A model generated the notes under the pieces. The model saw only the letters and a list, made by a program, of their open reading frames with translations, was not told where the DNA came from and did not search any database. This document shows, one piece after another, positions 55,403-63,289 of a stretch of 64,000 nucleotides of DNA; the stretch's first letter is position 1; every line of letters begins with the position of its first letter. The position numbers and the translations under genes are program-made. The DNA is from Pseudomonadales bacterium (GTDB lineage Bacteria; Pseudomonadota; Gammaproteobacteria; Pseudomonadales; Pseudohongiellaceae): NCBI GenBank assembly GCA_022819645.1, contig JAJEGU010000067.1:1-64000 (forward strand), in the 5' to 3' direction.

Positions 55403-56651
55403 TTTCCGCCAGGGTCAACTCCAGCGCCTGCTGGTTGGCGGCGATTACCGTCTTGCCGGCTTCGCCCATTCGCTCGCGCAATTCGGGATTCGCCAGCAGT
55501 TCGCTCCAGAGCTCGCCGAGGGCCTCGCCATCCCCGGCGCTGCGCAGGGCGCCGGCGTCTTCCAGCAACTCGCAGGGTTCAGCGAAATTGAATCGGGATG
55601 GCCCGGTGCTCACCGGGACACCCGCCGCGGCGGGCTCCAGCACATTGTGGCATCCGGTATCCACCAGACTGCCGCCGACAAAGGCAATGTCCGCGCTGGC
55701 GAAGTAGGCCATCATCTCGCCCATGGAATCGCCGATGAGGATTTGCGTGGCGTATGTAACCGATTCGGCTTCGCTGCGTCGTCCGCTGCGGAAACCTTCG
55801 GCGACGCACAGGGCAAAAGCTTCGTCAAAGCGCTCTGGGTGCCGGGGCACGATCAACAGCAGGCTCTCGGGATGGTCCGCGAGACAGCGCCGGAAGGCTT
55901 GCAGCAGCTTGCCTTCTTCGCCTTCCCGGGTGCTGCCGGCAACGATCAGCCTGCGTCCGCCCTTCCATTGTTCTATGGCGTCAAGCGCCTGCGGCTTGCC
56001 CCCGGAACCATGCAATGCGAACTTCAGGCTGCCCGTTACTTGCACATTCGCCGCGCCAAGGCCGCGAAAGCGTTCCGCGTCGGCCTCGGACTGGGAGCAA
56101 ATTCGCTGCACCTGCCCCAGCATGATTCGGCTCAAACGCGGAAAACGCCGGTATGCCCGCCAGGACTTGTCCGACAGGCGGCCGTTGACGAGCAGCACCG
56201 GCACTCCCGCCCGCTGCGCCTCGTGGATGGTATTGGGCCAGAGTTCGGTTTCCACCAGCAGCAGCATCCGCGGTCGGAACGCACGCAGAAAACGGCGCAG
56301 CATCCAGCCGATGTCATAGGGCGCATAATGCTGTATCACCGAATCGCCGAACTGCCGCCGGGCCTGTTCCGCGCCGGTTGGCGTCATGTTGGTCAGCAGT
56401 ATCCGGAAATCGGGGAATTCTTGCTTCAGGGCTTTCACCAGCGGTGTCGCCGCCACGGTTTCCCCCATGGAAACCGCATGCAGCCAGATGAGCGGTCGCG
56501 CCGGATCAAACTCCGCCGACGGGCGAATACGCCCAAAGCGTTCCCCAATGCGCTGCCGATAAGCCGGTGCCCGGCGCGACCGCCACAGCAGGCGCAGCCA
56601 GACGCCAGGCAGCGCCAGGTGGAAAACCAGGCTGTAGATCAGTCGTTGCAT
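55371..56651 (-). CDS. waaA: 3-deoxy-D-manno-octulosonic acid (Kdo) transferase
   Basis: The 426-residue GT-B glycosyltransferase is anchored by an N-terminal helix (RLIYSLVFHLALPGVWLRLLW). It has the catalytic-type IWLHAVSMGETVAATPLVKAL, YAPYDIGWMLRRFLR, LLVETELWPN, VAGSTREGEE and FVGGSLVDTGCHNVLEPAA. It adds Kdo residues to lipid IVA in LPS synthesis, consistent with hldE and lpxL nearby. The ATG at MQRLIYSL is chosen; a GTG four codons earlier is open. Its 3' end overlaps pepQ by 32 bases on the opposite strand. Confidence 0.95.
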   Translation of the reverse strand: MQRLIYSLVFHLALPGVWLRLLWRSRRAPAYRQRIGERFGRIRPSAEFDPARPLIWLHAVSMGETVAATPLVKALKQEFPDFRILLTNMTPTGAEQARRQFGDSVIQHYAPYDIGWMLRRFLRAFRPRMLLLVETELWPNTIHEAQRAGVPVLLVNGRLSDKSWRAYRRFPRLSRIMLGQVQRICSQSEADAERFRGLGAANVQVTGSLKFALHGSGGKPQALDAIEQWKGGRRLIVAGSTREGEEGKLLQAFRRCLADHPESLLLIVPRHPERFDEAFALCVAEGFRSGRRSEAESVTYATQILIGDSMGEMMAYFASADIAFVGGSLVDTGCHNVLEPAAAGVPVSTGPSRFNFAEPCELLEDAGALRSAGDGEALGELWSELLANPELRERMGEAGKTVIAANQQALELTLAEIRPLLARPPE

Positions 56652-56700
56652 GAAGGGAACCACCGCGAATACCTGCGCCGCGGGCTTCTGGGGTATGCTT

Positions 56701-56733
56701 GCGCCAGGAGCCTGCGGCGCAGGCTCCTGGCGC
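56701..56733. repeat. Perfect 33-base palindrome, REP-like
   Basis: GCGCCAGGAGCCTGCG (56701-56716) is repeated inverted at 56718-56733 around a single G. The core CCTGCGGCGCAGG is shared with the repeats at 10584, 47752, 16109 and 25000. It lies between divergent waaA and the oxidoreductase gene. Confidence 0.75.
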
Positions 56734-56759
56734 GGCCACGATGCGGGAAAAGTTATCGG

Positions 56760-57974
56760 ATGCCCCCCAGCTATTCAACTGACATCGTCCTGTTCGGCGG
56801 CGGCGTAGCCGGGCTTTGGCTGCTGAACCGGTTGGCGGCGGCGGGATACCGCACCATACTGCTGGAGCGGGAGGCGCTTGGGGGCGTTCAGTCGATCCAT
56901 GCCCAGGGCATTATTCACGGCGGCCTGAAGTATGCCCTTCACGGCGCTTTCAGCGGCGCCTCCCGGGCGATTGCCGGCATGCCCGCGCGCTGGCGCGAGT
57001 GTATCGCCGGCAGCGGCGAGATCGACCTGTCCGCCTGCAAGCTGTCCAGCCCGCATTGCTATCTCTGGTCCGGCGATGGCCCTGGCGGCGGCATGAAGGC
57101 TTTTTTCGGCAGCAAGGTGGTCGCCGGCGGGGCGGAAGTGGCCGCAGAGGCGGAAATTCCCGGATTTCTCCAAGGCCGCGGCCTGGTGTACCGCCTGCCG
57201 GATTTTGTGGTGGACACCCATTCCCTGATTCGGGCCCTGGCGCAAGGGCATGCCGGGCGCATATTCACTTTGGGAAGCGATGGCACGGAAGATACCTTGA
57301 CATTCGAGCGGGCTGGCGGCCACCGGGAGTTGCAGGTGCAAGGCGCCGAAGGACCGTTGCGAATCAGGGCCCGGCGCTACCTCTTCTGCGCTGGAGAAGG
57401 CAATCAGGCATTGAGCGAGCAGGCGGGGCTGGCCACTCCCCGTTGCCAGTTGCGTCCGCTGAAGATGGTTTCGGCTGCCGGCGCCGCGCTGCCCGAGACC
57501 TTTCTCCATGTGCTTGGCGCGGGCCTGAGCGCCACTCCCCGGCTTACCATCACTTCCCATCGCGACGCGAATGACACTCCGGTCTGGTATCTCGGCGGCG
57601 AACTTGCCGAAGCCGGTGTCGAGCGCACGAACGCCCGGCAGCTCGAAGTGGCCAGGACCATGCTTGCCGAACTGCTGCCGGATGTTGCGATGGACGAACT
57701 GGAATGGCGCTGCCTCGACATCAACCGGGCGGAACCGGCAAGCCCGGGCGGCCGCAGGCCCGACAATGCCAGCCTTTGCTCCGAACAGGACGTCATCGTG
57801 GCCTGGCCGGTCAAGCTCGCCCTGGCGCCGGTGCTGGCGGACCAGGTGATGAACAGGCTGCGGGAGGATGGAATCGAGCCCGGCGACGCTGGCGGGTCTT
57901 CTGTGGACGATCCGGGTCTGCTTGCCAGCGTCTTTCCCGGGTCCCCCGCTTTCGCCCGGCCCTTCTGGAGTTGA
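56760..57974 (+). CDS. FAD-dependent oxidoreductase (DAO family)
   Basis: The 404-residue protein has the N-terminal dinucleotide-binding motif IVLFGGGVAGLWLLNRLAAAGYRTILLEREALGG and a VQSIHAQGIIHGGLKYAL segment typical of glycerol-3-phosphate/2-hydroxyglutarate dehydrogenase-like DAO proteins. RRYLFCAGEGNQAL serves as the second FAD contact. The substrate is unknown. The C-terminus ends SPAFARPFWS. The next gene, an aldo/keto reductase, starts four bases after its stop, so the pair probably acts in one redox pathway. Its ATG lies just after a palindromic repeat; the frame is open far upstream only because it runs antisense to waaA. Confidence 0.8.
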   Translation: MPPSYSTDIVLFGGGVAGLWLLNRLAAAGYRTILLEREALGGVQSIHAQGIIHGGLKYALHGAFSGASRAIAGMPARWRECIAGSGEIDLSACKLSSPHCYLWSGDGPGGGMKAFFGSKVVAGGAEVAAEAEIPGFLQGRGLVYRLPDFVVDTHSLIRALAQGHAGRIFTLGSDGTEDTLTFERAGGHRELQVQGAEGPLRIRARRYLFCAGEGNQALSEQAGLATPRCQLRPLKMVSAAGAALPETFLHVLGAGLSATPRLTITSHRDANDTPVWYLGGELAEAGVERTNARQLEVARTMLAELLPDVAMDELEWRCLDINRAEPASPGGRRPDNASLCSEQDVIVAWPVKLALAPVLADQVMNRLREDGIEPGDAGGSSVDDPGLLASVFPGSPAFARPFWS

Positions 57975-57978
57975 ACGG

Positions 57979-58764
57979 ATGCTGCCCAGACGCAAACTCG
58001 GTAATACCGGCATGGATGTCCCCTGCCTTGGGCTCGGCACGGTGAAGTTCGGCCGCAAGGAACAGGTGAAGTACCCCGCGGGTTTCGAGCTTCCTTCCGA
58101 CCGGGAAATCAGATCGCTGCTCGCCCAGGCACAGGAAGCGGGGATCAACCTGATCGACACCGCCCCGGCCTATGGCGGCAGTGAACAGCGCCTCGGCCGG
58201 CTCCTGCCGGAGCGGGACCATTGGCTGATTTGCACCAAGGTGGGAGAAATCTTCGCCGGCGGCGTTTCGCGGTTCGATTTTTCCGCGGGCCATGTGCGCG
58301 CCAGCGTAGAACAAAGCCTGCGCCACTTGCGCACTGATCGTGTCGATATCGTGCTGATTCACTCGGACGGAAACGATCTGGACATTCTGGAAAAGTCCGA
58401 CTGCGTCGAGACGCTCGACAGGCTGCGCGACGAGGGCCTGCTGCGCGCCGTCGGCATGAGTTCCAAGACCGTCGCCGGCGGCCTGCGGGCCATGGAATTC
58501 GTCGATGTGCTGATGCTCACCTACAACCGAGCCGACACCAGCCAGGCCCCGGTGATCGAACAGTCCCACCGGGCCGGCAAAGGCGTCCTCATCAAGAAAG
58601 GCCTCGCCAGCGGCCACGCCCTGCATACCCCCGGCGCCGACGCCACCGAAACCTTCCGCTTCCTCCTCGCCCCCCCCGGAGTAAGCTCCATCCTCATCGG
58701 CACCATCAACCCAACCCACCTCCGGCAAAACATCAAGGCGGCCTCCGACACCCTCGCACCCTAA
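57979..58764 (+). CDS. Aldo/keto reductase
   Basis: The 261-residue TIM-barrel enzyme begins LPRRKLGNTGMDVPCLGLGTVKFGR. It has NLIDTAPAYGGSEQRLGRLL (catalytic Asp and Tyr), the lysine in WLICTKVGE and VDIVLIHSDG in place of the usual histidine-containing LLHRPD. VSSILIGTINPTHLRQN is the NADP-binding end. It is shorter than typical members (about 280-320) but contains all core motifs. GGAG lies eight bases before the ATG. It is operonic with the FAD oxidoreductase and overlaps the convergent hldE by four bases at its stop. Confidence 0.88.
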   Translation: MLPRRKLGNTGMDVPCLGLGTVKFGRKEQVKYPAGFELPSDREIRSLLAQAQEAGINLIDTAPAYGGSEQRLGRLLPERDHWLICTKVGEIFAGGVSRFDFSAGHVRASVEQSLRHLRTDRVDIVLIHSDGNDLDILEKSDCVETLDRLRDEGLLRAVGMSSKTVAGGLRAMEFVDVLMLTYNRADTSQAPVIEQSHRAGKGVLIKKGLASGHALHTPGADATETFRFLLAPPGVSSILIGTINPTHLRQNIKAASDTLAP

Positions 58765-60197
58765 CCTTCAGCACACCCTCCCCGCATCTTCTCCACCATC
58801 GCCGAAGTCGAACAATCGTCAATAAAGGCGAGTACATGCACTTCGCCGCCCCAGTCTCTGACGAGTTCCCCTCCCACCACCTGGTCCAGCGTATAGTCCC
58901 CGCCCTTGACCAGCACTTCCGGACGCAATTCCCGCAGCAGATTCTCCGGGGTGTCTTCGCTGAAGCTCACTACCCAGTCCACCGCGCTGAGGCCGGCCAG
59001 CACCCGCAGGCGCCGGTCCAGGGGATTGATGGGGCGGCCGGAGCCTTTCAATCTGGCCACGGAAGCATCGTCGTTCACCGCCACCACAAGACGGTGCCCG
59101 AGCTTGCGCGCCTCGTCGAGATAGCCCACATGGCCGGCGTGGATGATGTCAAAGCAGCCATTGGTGAAGACGATACGCTCGCCGTGTTCCCGGGCGTCCT
59201 CCACGGCGATGCGCAACTGGTCGGCGCGCATGATGCCGCGACCGCTGTCGAGTTCAGCCATCAACGCCCGGCGCAATTCCGGCGCGCTGATGGCGGCGGT
59301 GCCGAGTTTGCCCACCACCAGCCCCGCGGCAAGATTGGCCAGCACCACCGCGTCGGCGAGTTTCTCTCCCGCCGCCAAGGCTGCGGAAAGCACCGAGATT
59401 ACCGTGTCTCCGGCGCCGGTCACGTCATAGACTTCCTGAGCCCGGGCGGGCAGATGCAATTCCGGCGCATGGGGGCGGATCAGGGTCATGCCGTTTTCGC
59501 CCCGGGTGATGAGCAGGGCTTCGAGTTCAAGCCCGGCAATCAGTTGCTCACCCTTGTTTACCAGTTCCCGCTCATTGGCGCTCGGGCCCATGACGGCTTC
59601 GAACTCCGCCAGATTGGGGGTTATCAGGGTCGCCCCGCGATAGCGCCGGAAATCTTTTCCCTTGGGGTCCACGATGACGGGGATGTCTTGCCCGCGGGCC
59701 AGGGCGATGAGTTCCTCCACCTGGCCGAGAACGCCCTTGTCATAATCGGATAGCAGCAGGACCTGGGACTGTGGCAGCAATTCGGCAATCGTGGCGGCGA
59801 GCCCTTTGATGTCGCCGGGGCTGAAACGCTCTTCGAAATCGAGCCGGATCAGTTGCTGCTGGCGACCGATCACGCGCAGTTTGGTGATGGTGGGCTTGTC
59901 CGCGGAGCGCTGGAACTTGCAGTAGACCCCGGCGGCTTCCAGCCTGTCCTGCAATTCCCGGGCGGTGTCATCATCGCCCACTGTGCCGACCAGTGTGGCG
60001 GCGCTGCCCAATGCCGCGATATTGAGGGCAACGTTGCCGGCGCCGCCGGGGCGGTCTTCGCGCTTGCCCACCCGCACCACGGGCACCGGCGCTTCCGGGG
60101 AAATCCGCGAGGCGTCGCCATGCCAGTAGCGGTCGAGCATGACATCTCCCACTACTAGCAATCTTGCATCCTGAAAGGCAGGCATCGAAGGTTTCAT
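58761..60197 (-). CDS. hldE: Bifunctional heptose 7-phosphate kinase / heptose 1-phosphate adenylyltransferase
   Basis: The 478-residue fusion has an N-terminal PfkB-type kinase (VVGDVMLDRYWHGDASRISPEAP, VTGAGDTVISVLSAAL) and a C-terminal nucleotidyltransferase (about 345-478) with the HxGH motif in TNGCFDIIHAGHVGYL. It makes ADP-heptose for the LPS inner core, together with gmhB at 31598-32164. An ATG four codons inside is an alternative start. It is convergent with the aldo/keto reductase. Length and domain order match HldE of Gram-negative bacteria. Confidence 0.96.
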   Translation of the reverse strand: MKPSMPAFQDARLLVVGDVMLDRYWHGDASRISPEAPVPVVRVGKREDRPGGAGNVALNIAALGSAATLVGTVGDDDTARELQDRLEAAGVYCKFQRSADKPTITKLRVIGRQQQLIRLDFEERFSPGDIKGLAATIAELLPQSQVLLLSDYDKGVLGQVEELIALARGQDIPVIVDPKGKDFRRYRGATLITPNLAEFEAVMGPSANERELVNKGEQLIAGLELEALLITRGENGMTLIRPHAPELHLPARAQEVYDVTGAGDTVISVLSAALAAGEKLADAVVLANLAAGLVVGKLGTAAISAPELRRALMAELDSGRGIMRADQLRIAVEDAREHGERIVFTNGCFDIIHAGHVGYLDEARKLGHRLVVAVNDDASVARLKGSGRPINPLDRRLRVLAGLSAVDWVVSFSEDTPENLLRELRPEVLVKGGDYTLDQVVGGELVRDWGGEVHVLAFIDDCSTSAMVEKMRGGCAEG

Positions 60198-60360
60198 GGG
60201 GCTCGCCGCCTCTACCGGGAGGGCGAGCCGGATAGTAGCATATGCCTGTGAGATGGCATTGCCCTTGGCGCTTTTTCGGCATTTACAGAGGAGGATGATT
60301 CGAAATGGGACTTGTTAATTTCGTTGCTTTTCTCGCCAACATTTTTTGACAGTCAACTTC

Positions 60361-60633
60361 GTGCCAGCGGTGATATACGACCAGAAGACCGGGGAATTCA
60401 AGGGTTACCTGCATCCGGCGCCGATCTCCTGGCTGGTGGTGGCTGCAGTTGCGGGCTGGCTGCTGATGGCCACTTCCGAATCGCCCCGCGCCGAACCCTG
60501 GCAGTATGCCGTGTTCTCGGTTTTCTTTGTGGTCATCGGTTCCCGCATCATGATCGAGGGGCTCCACCGGAAACTGCATGGGACCTGGCTGCGCAAGGAG
60601 GGGGTCTGGTTGTTACGCAAGCGACCGGACTAA
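60361..60633 (+). CDS. Small putative membrane protein
   Basis: The frame of about 90 residues has two hydrophobic segments (ISWLVVAAVAGWLLMA and WQYAVFSVFFVVIGSRIM) and a basic C-terminus (WLRKEGVWLLRKRPD), fitting a small two-helix inner-membrane protein with its tail in the cytosol. The start is unclear: a GTG here or a TTG five codons earlier; neither has a good ribosome site. I do not recognise a family. It lies between hldE (divergent) and the LpxL-type gene. It could be real or a chance frame. Confidence 0.45.
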   Translation: MPAVIYDQKTGEFKGYLHPAPISWLVVAAVAGWLLMATSESPRAEPWQYAVFSVFFVVIGSRIMIEGLHRKLHGTWLRKEGVWLLRKRPD

Positions 60634-60737
60634 GTCCAGTTACCCGCCATCCTGCGCGCAGTTGCGGGACCCCGGCTTTTAATCCCGGCGGGAGTTAGCT
60701 AGGGTTATGGCTTCGGTCTGGTCGGGGTTTGGCTTGG

Positions 60738-61694
60738 ATGGCGCGGGGAGGGTCGGGCGAAGTAGTTGACTTGCTGGGGTTTTGGTGGCCCCGGTACTGG
60801 GGCATCTGGGCGCTGCTTGGAATGGCCTGGCTGGCGGCGCGATTGCCCTGGTCCTGGCAGCTTCGGCTTGGGGCGGGGCTCGGGCTGCTCAGCTACCGGC
60901 TGGCGCGCTGGCGGCGACACGTCTGCGAAGTGAATCTGCGGCTGTGCTTTCCCGAACTCGATGCACGGGCTCGAAAGCGGCTGGCGCGGCGGGTTTTTGT
61001 GGAAAACGGGATTGGGCTGGTCGAAGTTGCGATTTCCTGGTACCGCAACCCGGAGGACTTTCGTTCACGCACGAGCATCGAAGGGCTGGAGAACCTGCAA
61101 CAGTCGCTGGCGAAGGGGCGGGGGGCGCTGCTGGTGGCGGCGCATTTTTCGACGCTGGAAATCGGCGGCTTTCTGCTCAGCCTGTTTCATCCCATGGCGG
61201 TCAGTTATCGCGCCCATGAAAACGCCCTGTTCGATGCGGTGATGCTCCGTCGCCGCGGCAGGCTGTATCCCCGGGTGATCGAGCGGCGCGATGTGCGCGG
61301 GGCGCTGCGCAGCCTGCGGGACGGTTTTGCGCTGTGGTATGCGCCGGATCAGGATTACGGCCCGCGCCGGGCGGTTTTCGTGCCTTTCTTCGGCGTCAAT
61401 GCGGCCACGATTACCGCCACGAGCCGCTATGCCTCCGCCCATGATTCGCCGGTGCTTTTTTTCAGCCATTACCGGCGGCCGGACAATTCAGGCTACCATT
61501 TGCGCATCAGCCCCGAACTGGAAGACTTTCCCTGTGGCGACGAGCGCGAAGACGCCATCCGAATCAACCGCCTGGTGGAGCGGGCCGTGCGCGAACAGCC
61601 GGAGCAGTATCTGTGGCTGCACAAGCGCTTCAAGACCCGGCCGGAGGGCGAGGCGGACCTCTACCGGCAAATCGATGGCGGCGCAGGCGATTAA
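60738..61694 (+). CDS. lpxL: Lipid A biosynthesis acyltransferase (LpxL/HtrB type)
   Basis: The 318-residue protein has an N-terminal membrane helix (YWGIWALLGMAWLAARLP), the RRHVCEVNLRLCFPELD segment and active-site AAHFSTLEIGGFLL in the HX4E form. It also has SYRAHENALFD, ALWYAPDQDYGPRRAVFVPFFG and EQPEQYLWLHKRFKTRPEG. This matches lauroyl/myristoyl transferases that add secondary acyl chains to Kdo2-lipid A from acyl-ACP. The ATG at MARGGSGEV is used; a TTG three codons earlier is open. It clusters loosely with hldE and waaA. It is one of three related acyltransferases in the window. Confidence 0.9.
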   Translation: MARGGSGEVVDLLGFWWPRYWGIWALLGMAWLAARLPWSWQLRLGAGLGLLSYRLARWRRHVCEVNLRLCFPELDARARKRLARRVFVENGIGLVEVAISWYRNPEDFRSRTSIEGLENLQQSLAKGRGALLVAAHFSTLEIGGFLLSLFHPMAVSYRAHENALFDAVMLRRRGRLYPRVIERRDVRGALRSLRDGFALWYAPDQDYGPRRAVFVPFFGVNAATITATSRYASAHDSPVLFFSHYRRPDNSGYHLRISPELEDFPCGDEREDAIRINRLVERAVREQPEQYLWLHKRFKTRPEGEADLYRQIDGGAGD

Positions 61695-61759
61695 GAGCCT
61701 GCGCCGCGGAAAATCGCGCAAGCGAAAATTCGATATCGCCGCGCCCTTGACGCAGGCTC
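61695..61759. repeat. REP-like inverted repeat
   Basis: GAGCCTGCG (61695-61703) pairs with CGCAGGCTC (61751-61759). The interior ATTCGATATCGCCGCGCCC resembles the start of the family B interior, so it may be a shortened relative. It fills the gap between lpxL and the next gene. Confidence 0.55.
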
Positions 61760-61766
61760 CCGAGCC

Positions 61767-63275
61767 ATGAGCGACGGCGCCGGCAGGCTGCTGGGGCAGC
61801 TTGAGCAGATCGACGCGAGGCTGTGGGCGGTTGCGGCGAGCCTGCTGCTTTCGGCCTGGGCGGGGCTGAGCGTGACGGTGCCCAATGACGACGCATTCGT
61901 CTACATCCGCACCGCGCAGATCTTCCTTGATGAGGGTATCGAAGCCGCCTTCGGGCACTATGCCTGGGCCGGCTATCCGGTGCTGCTCGGGCTGGTCGGC
62001 TCCCTGGGCCCCGGGCTCCTTGCCTCGGCCTACCTGCTCAATGCGCTGTTCTTCGCCCTGCTGGCATTCGCTTTCGTCAGTATCTGCCGGGAGTTCTCCA
62101 CGGACCGCCGCCTGCTCGCCCTGGCGGCGCTGACGATTCTGCTTTTTCCGGAAATCAACGAATACCGCTATCTCATTCTGCGCGATACCGGATTCTGGGC
62201 CTTTTCCCTGCTCGGGCTGTGGTGCCTGATTGCCTATGGCGCCGAAAGTTCGTGGAAGTATTGCCTGTTCTTCGCCGCGGCGATGGTGTTCGCCACATTG
62301 TTCCGCCCGGAGGCGGCGCTTTATCTGTTGCTTGCGCCATTATGCCTGCTCTTCGATCAACGCTACTCCCGGGCCGAGCGGTTCCTGCTGCGCTTTCGCA
62401 TGTTGGTGGCGGCGCTGGGCGCCTTGCTGCTGTGTTTGCTGGGCGGCCTGGCATTCGGTTTGAACCTGTTCCATCAGATGATCGAATCGGCCTCTACCTA
62501 TCTGCCCTTTGTGCAATCGCTGTTTGATCCCGCGAGCCAGCAGGCCGCCGCCGAGGTCATTTTCGGCGGGCATGCCGCCACCTGGTCCGGGCGTTATCTG
62601 CCGCTGTTTCTGGTCGCGGGCTTGCTGGCGATCCTGGTGGTGGAACTGTTCTACGCCGTAGGCATGCCGTTCACGCTGATTCTGGCGTGGGGGTACTGGA
62701 AACGGTGGCTATTGCCGGACCGCAATGCCGCCCTGCCGATCATCGCTTTCGCCCTCATCAATCTGCTCACGGTGCTTGGCTTCATCCTGCTGACGCGCTA
62801 CCTGACAAGCCGTTACGCCATGGTGTTCAGCCTTTCCCTTGCCATCTTCGTGCCCTTCATCGCCCGGGAAATGCTGACAAGGGCGCTGCCGGGAAGCCGG
62901 GCCGCGGCCTGGCTGCTCGTGTTGTTCTTGAGCTTCTCCGCGGTGGACTCCTTCTACAGCTTCGGCCGCTCGAAGACCTATGTCGGGGATGCCATCGCCT
63001 GGCTCGACGCCAATCACGACGGGGCCGCCGCGCTGATCACCAATGTCCGGGCGGTGGCGTATTTCAGCGGCCTGGTTCCCGAATACGACCAGGTCCAGCC
63101 GCAACTGGCCAAAGAGCAGATTCTTGCGGCGGAATCGGGCGATCTTGTTGTGGTGGAGACATCGGTGGTTCTCGACCAATTGCGGAATAAACCCGAAATT
63201 TCCGCATTGCTTGAACCCGTCGCCGACTTTCCCGAAACCGGCGCGCCCTCCATCTTCATCTACCGGCGCAGATAG
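61767..63275 (+). CDS. Polytopic membrane protein, GT-C glycosyltransferase-like
   Basis: The 502-residue protein has about ten to twelve hydrophobic segments. After the first helix comes an acidic loop, VPNDDAFVYIRTAQIFLDEG, which resembles the aspartate-containing first periplasmic loop of GT-C (ArnT/PMT-like) glycosyltransferases. Then come HYAWAGYPVLLGL and a C-terminal soluble part with WLDANHDGAAALITNVRAVAYFSG and VVVETSVVLDQL, typical of such enzymes' periplasmic tails. It could modify an envelope glycan using a lipid-linked sugar. The identity is not certain. It is separated from lpxL by a REP-like repeat and is convergent with the carbamoyltransferase. Confidence 0.65.
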   Translation: MSDGAGRLLGQLEQIDARLWAVAASLLLSAWAGLSVTVPNDDAFVYIRTAQIFLDEGIEAAFGHYAWAGYPVLLGLVGSLGPGLLASAYLLNALFFALLAFAFVSICREFSTDRRLLALAALTILLFPEINEYRYLILRDTGFWAFSLLGLWCLIAYGAESSWKYCLFFAAAMVFATLFRPEAALYLLLAPLCLLFDQRYSRAERFLLRFRMLVAALGALLLCLLGGLAFGLNLFHQMIESASTYLPFVQSLFDPASQQAAAEVIFGGHAATWSGRYLPLFLVAGLLAILVVELFYAVGMPFTLILAWGYWKRWLLPDRNAALPIIAFALINLLTVLGFILLTRYLTSRYAMVFSLSLAIFVPFIAREMLTRALPGSRAAAWLLVLFLSFSAVDSFYSFGRSKTYVGDAIAWLDANHDGAAALITNVRAVAYFSGLVPEYDQVQPQLAKEQILAAESGDLVVVETSVVLDQLRNKPEISALLEPVADFPETGAPSIFIYRRR

Positions 63276-63289
63276 GAACGCGGAGAACC

